DNA of 11,437 nt from Deltaproteobacteria bacterium (GCA_003647385.1 QMMT01000023.1:1-11437), one strand, 5' to 3'; positions 1-6,714 are shown, counted from the stretch's first letter. Program-made: numbers and translations. The notes: generated by a model not told the origin, from the letters alone.

Positions 1-91
1 CATATTGTAAACCATTGCACAACCAGCTCAAGGTCCCAAAAACAAAATTAAACACATGGCTTTCACATCAATTTATAAATTAAGTTGTGTA

Positions 92-133
92 GTTTGGATA
101 GAATCCGCATAATATGTACAATTTTATCCAAAC
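92..133 (+). repeat. 13-bp inverted repeat / stem-loop
   Basis: Bases 92-104 pair with 121-133 over 13 positions, with one G-T wobble (101/124), around a 16-base loop. The outer nine pairs are perfect (GTTTGGATA with TATCCAAAC). The wobble is a G-U pair only in plus-strand RNA; in minus-strand RNA it becomes a C/A mismatch, which slightly favours a plus-strand transcript. No T-run follows on either strand, so it does not look like an intrinsic terminator. It could be an RNA leader element or a protein-binding site. Confidence 0.55.
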
Positions 134-263
134 ATAATGAAAATAAGAATCGTGCATGATCTCCACAGGAACACAAAAAACCGGATAGATACGGAAAAGT
201 ATAAAAATCTATTTTTAGAAGTTCAGCATCAGAACAAAAAGAGTAATAATTTGGTAGTACCTT

Positions 264-281
264 ACAAAATTTTAATTTTGT
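264..281. repeat. Short palindrome, operator-like
   Basis: ACAAAATT and AATTTTGT form perfect 8-bp arms around a central TT. It lies about 60 bases upstream of the putative -35 element of the CoA-transferase/GNAT gene, so it could bind a dimeric regulator. It is very AT-rich, and chance occurrence in this background is realistic. Confidence 0.3.
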
Positions 282-339
282 TCGTCAAGACAAAATAAAT
301 AAACAAAAATAACCGGTTCAATGGAAATTGTATGGACAC

Positions 340-367
340 TTTAAAAAGATTCAATTATTGATATAAT
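340..367 (+). promoter_or_regulatory. Putative promoter of the CoA-transferase/GNAT gene
   Basis: A perfect TATAAT -10 hexamer lies at 362-367. A weaker -35 candidate, TTTAAA at 340-345 (4 of 6 to TTGACA), sits 16 bases upstream. The spacer ends in an 11-base palindrome (TCAAT-T-ATTGA, 351-361) that abuts the -10, where a bound repressor would block polymerase. Transcription would begin near 374, leaving a leader of about 30-43 bases. Confidence 0.5.
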
Positions 368-404
368 ATATGGATAATAAAAAGCAGCAGGATATAAATT
401 AAGG

Positions 405-2285
405 ATGTTGAATTATATGTTGTTAAAAAAAACACCATCATGGAAGAAAAAGATAGTCTCTCCGAATGATGTATTAGAAAAAATTGAACCGGGGATGAAT
501 ATCTTTATCGGTACGGGGTCGGCAGAGCCCAGAACGCTTGTGAACTGCCTGATGCATACCGAAGGGTATGGTCTTCAGGACTTGACCCTGATTCAGCTTG
601 TCAGTTTCGGTGATGCCATCTCCTACAAGGCATTACAATCCAAACGGTATCGTCTTAAAACCTTTTTTTCAGGGTGGGTATCAGCAGAAGCCATTTCAGC
701 CGGCCAGGTGGATCTGGTCCCCTCAAGATTTTCAGCCATCCCTTTGCTCATGAAGCAAGGGCAGATCCCCATTGATATTGCCTTTATTCAAATAACACCT
801 CCCAATAAGGCGGGTTATTGCAGCCTGGGTGTGGGCGTTGATGTGGCAAGAAAAGCAATGGAACAGGCGGATCTTGTTGTGGGTGAAATCAACCATGAAG
901 CGCCGTTTACTTTAGGAGATACCTTTGTTCCATTTGATGCCTTTGATATGGTCATTGAGTCTATTGATCCGCCGTTTTATTTTCCCAGGTTCCCGGTGGA
1001 CCCTATATTTGACAAGCTGGCAGCCAATGTTGCCTCTGTGATAGAAGATGGCAGCTGTCTTGCTTTTACCTTTGGCCCGATTTTTGAGGCTCTGCCCAGA
1101 TATCTTGCCCAAAAAAAAGATCTGGGAATTCATACCCCGTTTTTTACAGATGCATTAATGGAACTGGTCAAAAGTGGTGCTGTAACCAATCGGCGAAAAG
1201 GCCTTTTTCGGGGAAAGTCTTTAACGGTTTATGCACTTGGCAGTAAAGAGTTGATGCAGTTTCTTGACAAAAACCCAATCGTTGAGTTTCAAAGCATTGA
1301 CAAGGTCTTCCACCCCATTGAGATTGGACAAAACCATAGATTTGTATTTATTCTTCCGGTAAGACGAGTAGATCTTTCAGGGCGAGTGGCGCTGCATAAC
1401 AGCAAAGGTCATGTCACAGCAGGCCCAGGACAGATGGCTGATTTTTTTAACGGGGCTGAAATTTCTCAGGGGGGGTACACCATTGTTGCCCTTCCCAGTC
1501 GAAATCGTCAGGGGAATCCCAATATCCAGCTTTCTGTGGAAGACTCTCCCGATTTACTCAGCCTTCCCGAATCCATTGATCTTGTTGCAACAGAACAGGG
1601 GATTGCTCATTTAAGAGGAAAAACAATACGGGAAAGAGCACAGGCCCTTATTGAAATTGCCCATCCCGAGGACCGCCCTGCATTGGTTGAAGGTGCCAAA
1701 AGAGTCAACCTTCTCTACAAAGATCAAATATTTCTGGCAGACAGCGCTCATTTCTATCCTGCGGATATTGAAATTCGACACATGTTTAAAAATAAAATTG
1801 ATGTGCGGTTTCGGGCGATCAAGCCCTCTGATGAGGACCAGATGCGACGATTATTTTATCGATTTTCCGATAAGGCAATCTACTACCGGTATTTCAGCCC
1901 GATAAAAACCATGCCCCACGAAAAAACCCAGGAATACGTAAATATTGACTATAGGGATGTGCTCTCCATTGTTGGGCTTGTGGGAGAACCAGGACAGCAG
2001 ACCATTATCGCCGAAGCAAGGTTTGCCAGGTACCAGAACAAACCCTTTGTGGATATCGCATTTGTCGTTGATGAAGCTTATCAGGGATATGGGATTGCCA
2101 CCTATCTGTATCAGATGCTGGCAAAACTGGCAAAAGAAAGGGGAGCACAGGGTATGACTGCTGACGTTCTGGCATCAAACCGGGCCATGCTCAAAGTGTT
2201 TGAGAAGGGTAATTTCCCGATTCAGGCCAAAATGGAACATGACGCTTATGCATTAACGATTGATTTAACAGGTATTAAAAATTAA
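405..2285 (+). CDS. Acetyl-CoA hydrolase/transferase family protein fused to a GNAT acetyltransferase domain
   Basis: This 626-residue protein has two parts. Residues about 15-455 resemble the acetyl-CoA hydrolase / 4-hydroxybutyrate CoA-transferase family, which moves CoA between acyl-CoA and a free carboxylic acid or hydrolyses acyl-CoA. Recognisable pieces are NKAGYCSLG, the GGYTIVALPS stretch, and EQGIAHLRGKT starting at E397, the family's C-terminal signature. Residues about 466-615 form a GNAT domain with the acetyl-CoA-binding motif A (QGYGIA from Q560). The product is probably cytoplasmic; the acyl substrate and acetylation target are unknown. The start is uncertain. ATG at 405 has AGGA at 389-392. 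ATG at 417 has the stronger TAAGGA at 400-405 with 11 bases of spacing, and would shorten the protein by four residues. The gene stands alone on the plus strand, and its stop overlaps the stop of the convergent GGDEF gene. Family assignment is firm, exact reaction is not. Confidence 0.9.
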   Translation: MLNYMLLKKTPSWKKKIVSPNDVLEKIEPGMNIFIGTGSAEPRTLVNCLMHTEGYGLQDLTLIQLVSFGDAISYKALQSKRYRLKTFFSGWVSAEAISAGQVDLVPSRFSAIPLLMKQGQIPIDIAFIQITPPNKAGYCSLGVGVDVARKAMEQADLVVGEINHEAPFTLGDTFVPFDAFDMVIESIDPPFYFPRFPVDPIFDKLAANVASVIEDGSCLAFTFGPIFEALPRYLAQKKDLGIHTPFFTDALMELVKSGAVTNRRKGLFRGKSLTVYALGSKELMQFLDKNPIVEFQSIDKVFHPIEIGQNHRFVFILPVRRVDLSGRVALHNSKGHVTAGPGQMADFFNGAEISQGGYTIVALPSRNRQGNPNIQLSVEDSPDLLSLPESIDLVATEQGIAHLRGKTIRERAQALIEIAHPEDRPALVEGAKRVNLLYKDQIFLADSAHFYPADIEIRHMFKNKIDVRFRAIKPSDEDQMRRLFYRFSDKAIYYRYFSPIKTMPHEKTQEYVNIDYRDVLSIVGLVGEPGQQTIIAEARFARYQNKPFVDIAFVVDEAYQGYGIATYLYQMLAKLAKERGAQGMTADVLASNRAMLKVFEKGNFPIQAKMEHDAYALTIDLTGIKN

Positions 2286-3310
2286 AGCTCTTCCTGGGTA
2301 ACGATTCGATCCCTGCCATTGTTTTTAGCTAAATAAAGGGCATCATCAACTCTTTTGATAAGACTTTCTTCCGGTTCATTGAATTTGTATAAGGCAATTC
2401 CCATGGAAACAGTTATTCTGCCCATACTCTCACCGGTTTTTTTAAGCTTCCATTCTTTTGTAGACAGGGCTTTTCTGAATTTTTGACCCACCGCCTCAGC
2501 TCCTTTAATCTCTGTCTCAGGCAAAAGGATTAAAAATTCTTCACCCCCATATCTTGCAGCAAGATCATTTTTCCGCAAATGACTTTTCAGCAGTTTGGCA
2601 ATACTCCTTAAAATACTGTCTCCCACCAGATGTCCAAATGTATCGTTCACTCTTTTAAAATGATCAATATCTATCAAAATAATGGAAAATGATGATCCAT
2701 TCTGTCTGGCTCTGATTCTCTCCAGTTCAAGTCTTTTTTCAAGTCCTCTTCTATTGATCAACGTGGTGAGGGCATCTGTCTGAGCTTCCTGCTGGGATTT
2801 CTCCAGTTCCTGGTGTAATTGCTTTAAATCATCAGAAGATACTTTCATTCTGGTTTGAAGTCTTTTGCCTGATTTTACAAGCGCTTTCGTCTCAACAATC
2901 ATCTGGTCAACAATATTTTTGATATCATTGTAATCATGGACTTCACCAATACGAACAGCCAGATCTCCCAAGGTCTTGCCATGTCCTGTAAGATCTCCAT
3001 CTGTTTCTGAAACATGATTGGTGATATCTTTTAACATCAGGGAAATCTGGGTTAATAGTTTACTGACAATAATTCTGTCGCCATCTGCTACATATTTCTG
3101 ATACAGGCCTTCTACATTATTGTCATTAAGGGATTTGGTATCATCAAGAGAATGATCAATAGCCCTTTTTAATTTCATATTTTTGCCGGATACATACTCG
3201 TACCAGACCGTATAATTTACCGGATTGGCCGACAAATTATATTTTGCAATATAATTCAAGGCCAATCTTAAATATTCGCCCGCCTTACTTCTTTCTTCCG
3301 TATAATTCAT
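2282..3310 (-). CDS. GGDEF domain diguanylate cyclase
   Basis: A 342-residue protein predicted to make cyclic di-GMP from two GTP. The GGDEF domain spans about residues 175-340. It has the metal/substrate stretch DIDHFKRVND (214-223), the active-site loop GGEEF (255-259) and an intact inhibitory I-site RKND (246-249) at the expected five-residue distance. It should therefore be catalytically active and subject to product feedback. Residues 1-145 form a mostly helical N-terminal region without a recognised sensor domain, and about 150-178 look like a coiled-coil linker suited to dimerisation. No signal peptide or membrane segment is visible, so it is likely cytoplasmic. ATG at 3310 has a modest GGATGG-type ribosome site. 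It has its own promoter in the gap behind the PLP-enzyme gene, and shares four bases with the end of the convergent upstream gene. The input signal is unknown. Confidence 0.93.
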   Translation of the reverse strand: MNYTEERSKAGEYLRLALNYIAKYNLSANPVNYTVWYEYVSGKNMKLKRAIDHSLDDTKSLNDNNVEGLYQKYVADGDRIIVSKLLTQISLMLKDITNHVSETDGDLTGHGKTLGDLAVRIGEVHDYNDIKNIVDQMIVETKALVKSGKRLQTRMKVSSDDLKQLHQELEKSQQEAQTDALTTLINRRGLEKRLELERIRARQNGSSFSIILIDIDHFKRVNDTFGHLVGDSILRSIAKLLKSHLRKNDLAARYGGEEFLILLPETEIKGAEAVGQKFRKALSTKEWKLKKTGESMGRITVSMGIALYKFNEPEESLIKRVDDALYLAKNNGRDRIVTQEEL

Positions 3311-3347
3311 ACACCATCCAATTTAGTACTGATTTTATATCGTTGTT

Positions 3348-3375
3348 ATTATTCACAGATGCGCCTGCATGTCAA
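3348..3375 (-). promoter_or_regulatory. Putative sigma-70 promoter of the GGDEF gene
   Basis: Read on the minus strand, a perfect TTGACA -35 box occupies 3375-3370 and AATAAT (5 of 6 to TATAAT) occupies 3353-3348, with a 16-base spacer. Transcription would begin near 3341, about 30 bases ahead of the GGDEF start codon. This suggests expression independent of the gene cluster behind it. Confidence 0.6.
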
Positions 3376-3409
3376 GCGATGAAAATGACCTATTTTTCCA
3401 AGACAGGAG

Positions 3410-3421
3410 AGTTTATAAACT
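3410..3421. repeat. 12-base perfect palindrome
   Basis: AGTTTATAAACT is fully palindromic. It lies about 35 bases upstream of the -35 box of the GGDEF promoter and 29 bases beyond the stop codon of the PLP-enzyme gene. An activator or repressor site is possible. As an RNA stem it would have only four pairs and no T-run, so it is not a terminator. Confidence 0.3.
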
Positions 3422-3449
3422 TTTGTGTATTAATAAAATTTTCAATCCA

Positions 3450-4880
3450 TCAACCGTTGGATGATTTTTTTTTAGAAAGCCATTTTAAAATACCCGTTCC
3501 GAAGCGAACAGGCAATGACGCTTTGCCCGAATTATCCATGGGCATTTCACCATCAGCACCATACATTTTTTCCATCATTTTCTGGATTTGTTTTTTGATT
3601 AATCCTCTGAAAGGAACATTTGCAATCATGCCATACATGGCGGCATTGCCTTTAGATGCCAGCTCAGGATGATTTTTTACAAATTCAAGTGCATTTTTTA
3701 AATCCTTCAAATACTGGTCTGCCACAGTCTCATGGGCAGGAGTGACCATGGCATGGAGCCCTTCGGGTCTTTGCAGACGATCGATATGCCAGCCCTTGTT
3801 TTCCATAACATCACCCACTGCAAAAATATCGATCAAAGGGTCTGTCGAGCCATATGCAAAAACACTCATTTGCGGTTTCCCCAATATTTTTAAACCTTGA
3901 ATGGCATTAATACCATTGGTCAACCTTTCTGTCGTCGCCATAACATTTTTGGCCATCTGCTGATACCCCGTCAACCCGATGGCATTCATAGCAGCCCATG
4001 CGGCTGCAATGGGACCGCCCGGCCGGGTTCCAAGAAGTGCTGGAGAGGCAAAAATGCCACCCGGCCAGTTTTGATGGATAAAAAATTGATGCTTTAAGTA
4101 GGCCATATTTTTATACAGCAGTACGGATGCACCCTTTGCTCCAAATCCATACTTATGGATATCAGCTGATATGGATGTCACTCCTTTGCACCTGAAATCA
4201 AATGGCGGAATCAAATACCCGATCTGTTCCATAAAGGGCAGAAAAAACCCGCCAAGGCAACTATCCACATGGAAAGGGATATGTTTTTCACAGGCAATTT
4301 GTCCAATCTCTTCTATGGGATCAATGACACCATGGGGATAAGAGGGTGCTGAGGCCACAATCAGGATGGTGTTTTTATTCATTTTCATTTTTAAGATATC
4401 AACATCAACCGTGAAATCAGCCTTCAATGGAATGCTGACCATTTTAACATTAAAATACCTGGCTGCTTTTTCCCAGGCCACATGAACACTTTCAGGAGCG
4501 ATCATTTCAGGTCTAAGTTTACGCCATCGTTTTTTGGAGCGGGCCAACTCCCGATAGGCCATCACAGGCAACAGACAGGATTCGGTGCCCCCCGATGTCA
4601 TGGTTCCCACAACACTATTATCCCCATTTAAAAGATCAGCTGCCATTTTAACGACCTCATGTTCAAATCGTTTAAGGCTTTTAAATGCCATGGGATTGAG
4701 GGCGTTTTCACTAAAGTAAAGGTTATGGGCTTTTTTTAAAAATGCGTCATGTTCCTGGCTTAAATGGTATACCAGGGACCAGGTGCGACCGGTCAGAAAA
4801 TCAGCATCCTGGCTGCGAAACGATTGCATGTTATCCAGAATCTCATCATGAGGCTTACCCTTTAAAGGTATTGAGGTCAT
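3450..4880 (-). CDS. Sphingosine-1-phosphate lyase-like PLP-dependent carbon-carbon lyase/decarboxylase
   Basis: A 476-residue fold-type I PLP enzyme of the group II decarboxylase superfamily, closest in motif pattern to sphingosine-1-phosphate lyase. Visible motifs are TSGGTES (95-101, phosphate binding), H133 in a SVHVAWEKAA stretch (likely stacks on the PLP ring), SAPSYPHGVIDPIEEI (177-192), HVDSCLGG with D206 (contacts the pyridine nitrogen), and SADIHKYG with K243, the Schiff-base lysine. No N-terminal membrane anchor is seen, unlike eukaryotic S1P lyases. ATG at 4880 is preferred over TTG at 4895 because GGGAG lies five bases upstream. The gene begins 32 bases after the DUF819-type gene, so the two are probably co-transcribed. 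The substrate could be a phosphorylated long-chain base or an amino acid; motifs favour the S1P-lyase branch over glutamate decarboxylase, but specificity cannot be read from sequence. Confidence 0.88.
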   Translation of the reverse strand: MTSIPLKGKPHDEILDNMQSFRSQDADFLTGRTWSLVYHLSQEHDAFLKKAHNLYFSENALNPMAFKSLKRFEHEVVKMAADLLNGDNSVVGTMTSGGTESCLLPVMAYRELARSKKRWRKLRPEMIAPESVHVAWEKAARYFNVKMVSIPLKADFTVDVDILKMKMNKNTILIVASAPSYPHGVIDPIEEIGQIACEKHIPFHVDSCLGGFFLPFMEQIGYLIPPFDFRCKGVTSISADIHKYGFGAKGASVLLYKNMAYLKHQFFIHQNWPGGIFASPALLGTRPGGPIAAAWAAMNAIGLTGYQQMAKNVMATTERLTNGINAIQGLKILGKPQMSVFAYGSTDPLIDIFAVGDVMENKGWHIDRLQRPEGLHAMVTPAHETVADQYLKDLKNALEFVKNHPELASKGNAAMYGMIANVPFRGLIKKQIQKMMEKMYGADGEMPMDNSGKASLPVRFGTGILKWLSKKKSSNG

Positions 4881-4885
4881 TCTCT

Positions 4886-4890
4886 CTCCC
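4886..4890 (-). promoter_or_regulatory. Ribosome binding site that fixes the PLP-enzyme start
   Basis: GGGAG on the minus strand lies five bases before the ATG at 4880. Starting at the TTG at 4895 would put this purine tract inside the coding sequence and add five residues (MPGER) with no ribosome site upstream. Confidence 0.65.
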
Positions 4891-4912
4891 GGCAATATTA
4901 AATTTGTAGTAA

Positions 4913-6064
4913 TCAGCCGATAATGGCTTTAAAGATATACGCAAAACTGATTCCAAGGTAATTTCCAATGGCATAGCCGATTATCCCGGTGGTAAGGCCT
5001 GATAAAATAATCTGCTTGTTATTCAACGCCTGAGCCACAACGGGAACAAAGGGCGGAGAACAGATGGCTGATACAGAGGTAATAATAAAGGTGTCTGTAT
5101 CAATTTTAAAAATTTTACAAAAAACAGCATGAAGGATAAAGGTTCCAAAAACGCAGAAGGATATATAAAACATCAAGATCCAGTTGATATGAACCAGGTC
5201 GTTTATATTGGCCATTGATCCCACCACTAGACAGAAGATAAGGATAAAATACATGCCCAGCTGATACGTTTTCTCAATTTGTCTGATCTTTGTAAAAAAG
5301 GAAGCACCAATGCCTAAAGACGTAATCATTAAAATGGTGACGGATGTCGAATATGCTTTGGGAAAAAGTGCTGCCGTGCCAAGGGAGACTCCAAGGATCA
5401 CAAAAGATAATACCATGGCAACCATAAGCTTTTTGATGATGGAGACATTCAACATGTTTCGATATGAATTAATATCCTCGATTTCTTCATTTCCCCTGTC
5501 GGATATCATATTTTTCACTTTTTCAAACCGAGGCAAAAATCGGTTAAAAAATTTTTGCGCCAGGGTAATACTGAAAATAAGATAGATAAGATTGATCAAT
5601 ATATCATAAGTATGCATGATGATATATGTTGTCGGATCCACATCAAGAGCTGTTTTTATGGCGGCCATATTGGGAGTCCCACCGGTATATACACTGATGG
5701 CCAGCCCTGCCAGCTTCCAACTGTCTTCCACATAATCCGCAATAATTACGCTTCCAAGTCCTGCAACCGCCACGATTATAATGGTTGCCCCTGTCATGGA
5801 CAATATGGCCTTTCCTGCTGTTTTTACCCAGGCTTTCACATCCATGGAGAATAAGAGCAATGGGAGAGCAATCGCTACGGTAGCACCGCTCAAGGTATCC
5901 TGAAGTGCTGCTGAACCATCCGGCAGTCCCCCTGAATTGCCCAGAGCAGCACCGATTACATAGCAGACAAATACTGCTCCGATTTTATTCATTGATTCAA
6001 ACCGCAGGCACAGTCGGATAACGATCAATGGGAATAAAAGATAGAAAACAATCAGCGCTGTCAT
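4913..6064 (-). CDS. DUF819 family integral membrane protein (putative carrier)
   Basis: A 383-residue polytopic membrane protein with roughly ten hydrophobic segments. It fits the DUF819 family (YjcL type): an early ALPLLLFSMDV segment near residues 64-74, a glycine-rich YTGGTPNMAAI re-entrant-like motif near 130-140, a charged cytoplasmic loop around 185-205 (RGNEEIEDINSYRN), then a second half ending in a glycine-rich helix. The family's transported substrate is not established to my knowledge. In-frame TAG two codons upstream of the ATG rules out a longer start, and no proper ribosome site precedes the ATG. Instead the ATG overlaps the stop of a 21-residue upstream ORF as ATGA, implying translational coupling. 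Directly downstream is the S1P-lyase-like enzyme, so this protein may import that enzyme's substrate or export its product (inference). Confidence 0.8.
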   Translation of the reverse strand: MTALIVFYLLFPLIVIRLCLRFESMNKIGAVFVCYVIGAALGNSGGLPDGSAALQDTLSGATVAIALPLLLFSMDVKAWVKTAGKAILSMTGATIIIVAVAGLGSVIIADYVEDSWKLAGLAISVYTGGTPNMAAIKTALDVDPTTYIIMHTYDILINLIYLIFSITLAQKFFNRFLPRFEKVKNMISDRGNEEIEDINSYRNMLNVSIIKKLMVAMVLSFVILGVSLGTAALFPKAYSTSVTILMITSLGIGASFFTKIRQIEKTYQLGMYFILIFCLVVGSMANINDLVHINWILMFYISFCVFGTFILHAVFCKIFKIDTDTFIITSVSAICSPPFVPVVAQALNNKQIILSGLTTGIIGYAIGNYLGISFAYIFKAIIG

Positions 6065-6126
6065 CCACTAACACCAGCAATATCATGGATAAAAGCCATA
6101 CAGAGAACTCCCGGTTTTATTTTCAT
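6061..6126 (-). CDS. Possible 21-residue leader ORF coupled to the DUF819-type gene
   Basis: This short frame encodes MKIKPGVLCMAFIHDIAGVSG. It begins with ATG eight bases after AGGGGA (6140-6135), and its TGA overlaps the ATG of the membrane-protein gene as ATGA. That gene lacks its own ribosome site, so ribosomes finishing here could re-initiate there. The start codon lies inside a 6-bp inverted repeat (6124-6129 with 6144-6149) with the ribosome site in the loop, so initiation could be modulated. I recognise no homologue, and it has no run of one amino acid as in classical attenuator peptides. It could be a regulatory leader, a real microprotein, or chance. Confidence 0.5.
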   Translation of the reverse strand: MKIKPGVLCMAFIHDIAGVSG

Positions 6127-6149
6127 GGTTCCTATCCCCTTATACCATG
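6124..6149 (-). promoter_or_regulatory. Hairpin over the leader ORF start
   Basis: CATGGT at 6124-6129 and ACCATG at 6144-6149 are perfect 6-bp inverted arms around a 14-base loop. In the minus-strand transcript the start codon of the leader ORF is in the stem and its AGGGGA ribosome site is in the loop. The stem is short, so its effect on translation would be moderate at best. Confidence 0.35.
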
Positions 6150-6208
6150 TTCAGATAGCTTTATTACATATTGATCTTAACACGTATCATATTTTTTTTA
6201 ATCCGGCA

Positions 6209-6631
6209 CTATTTAGTTATAAAAACAGGGCAATCTGATTTATGAAGTACCTGGTGAGCCACGCTGCCGAGAAACAATCCGGCAAAATCAGTGACCCCTC
6301 TTGAGCCCATAACCAGCAGGTCTATTTTCTCAATTTTTACGACTTCTGGTATTTTATTTCCTGGAGCGCCCTCAAGAATGCGTACTTCATACTTTACGTC
6401 TCCTTGTTCAAGCATTTCTATAAAGGGGGCAACAAGCTCTTCAGATGCTTCATTAATCTCATCGATTGCCTGCTGGAAATAGGGTTCTGCCAGGACAATT
6501 GGAAACCTTGCATGGCAATGCAAAAGAATGATTTTGGCATCTAATAGTTTTGCAAGCTTAATGGCATACTCGGTCGAGCGGATTGAATGATTTGATCCGT
6601 CAATGGGGTTCATTATTGTTTTAATATTCAT
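6209..6631 (-). CDS. Universal stress protein (UspA family), ATP-binding type
   Basis: A 140-residue single-domain Usp protein of normal length, expected to be a cytoplasmic dimer. It has the N-terminal MNPIDGSNHS stretch with D11, which contacts adenine in ATP-binding members, and the full glycine motif G109-x2-G112-x9-G122-S123. It therefore belongs to the ATP-binding (MJ0577-like) class rather than the non-binding UspA class. ATG at 6631 has AAGGAG six bases upstream (6643-6638). The gene ends 82 bases before the leader ORF of the DUF819-type gene, with no terminator visible between, so read-through into that cluster is plausible. Usp proteins next to membrane carriers are common and may regulate or protect them; the role here is unknown. 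Two hairpins precede the gene. Confidence 0.94.
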   Translation of the reverse strand: MNIKTIMNPIDGSNHSIRSTEYAIKLAKLLDAKIILLHCHARFPIVLAEPYFQQAIDEINEASEELVAPFIEMLEQGDVKYEVRILEGAPGNKIPEVVKIEKIDLLVMGSRGVTDFAGLFLGSVAHQVLHKSDCPVFITK

Positions 6632-6647
6632 TGCGTTCTCCTTTCTA

Positions 6648-6664
6648 AGCCTGTCTGCCAGGCT
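6648..6664 (-). other. Short hairpin next to the uspA-like ribosome site
   Basis: AGCCTG (6648-6653) and CAGGCT (6659-6664) form a 6-bp GC-rich stem with a five-base loop. In the minus-strand transcript it ends four bases before the AAGGAG ribosome site. It may shield the RNA 5' region or affect ribosome loading; it does not cover the ribosome site itself. Confidence 0.4.
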
Positions 6665-6694
6665 AGTGTTGTATACCGTATTTTATTAAAGCTT

Positions 6695-6714
6695 CCCCAC
6701 AACAAGCTGTGGGG
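6695..6714 (-). other. GC-rich hairpin upstream of uspA-like gene
   Basis: CCCCACA (6695-6701) pairs perfectly with TGTGGGG (6708-6714) around a six-base loop. It is the most GC-rich stem in the interval. An alternative 5-bp pairing, AGCTT (6690-6694) with AAGCT (6704-6708), overlaps it and is mutually exclusive with it. No T-run follows on either strand, so a standard intrinsic terminator is unlikely; a leader structure or binding site is more likely. Confidence 0.45.

Larger units (their letters stand above)
1..404. other. Gene-free AT-rich upstream region
   Basis: I find no supported gene here. The longest plus-strand frame worth noting (ATG at 56, 18 codons) has no ribosome binding site. 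The stretch contains a 13-bp stem-loop at 92-133, an 18-base palindrome at 264-281 and promoter-like elements at 340-367, described separately. Whether a gene ends just left of the window cannot be seen. Confidence 0.6.

Noticed and set aside
56..112. 18-codon ORF (ATG at 56) in the upstream region
   Set aside because: There is no ribosome site, it overlaps the stem-loop, and it has no neighbour to be coupled to.
92..133. Integron attC site or transposon terminal repeat
   Set aside because: The arms do not fit the GTTRRRY/RYYYAAC core, and no integrase, transposase or target duplication is present.
3422..3470. Intrinsic terminator at the end of the PLP-enzyme gene
   Set aside because: Sequence around the stop can form only a broken stem of three plus three pairs with a bulge, and the following T-rich tract is interrupted.
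3244..3672. 142-codon plus-strand open frame spanning the GGDEF start and the end of the PLP-enzyme gene
   Set aside because: It runs antisense to two clearly real genes and across their promoter region, has no ribosome site, and its translation resembles no family.
4881..4895. TTG start for the PLP enzyme at 4895
   Set aside because: The GGGAG ribosome site lies between this TTG and the ATG at 4880, so the ATG is the better start.
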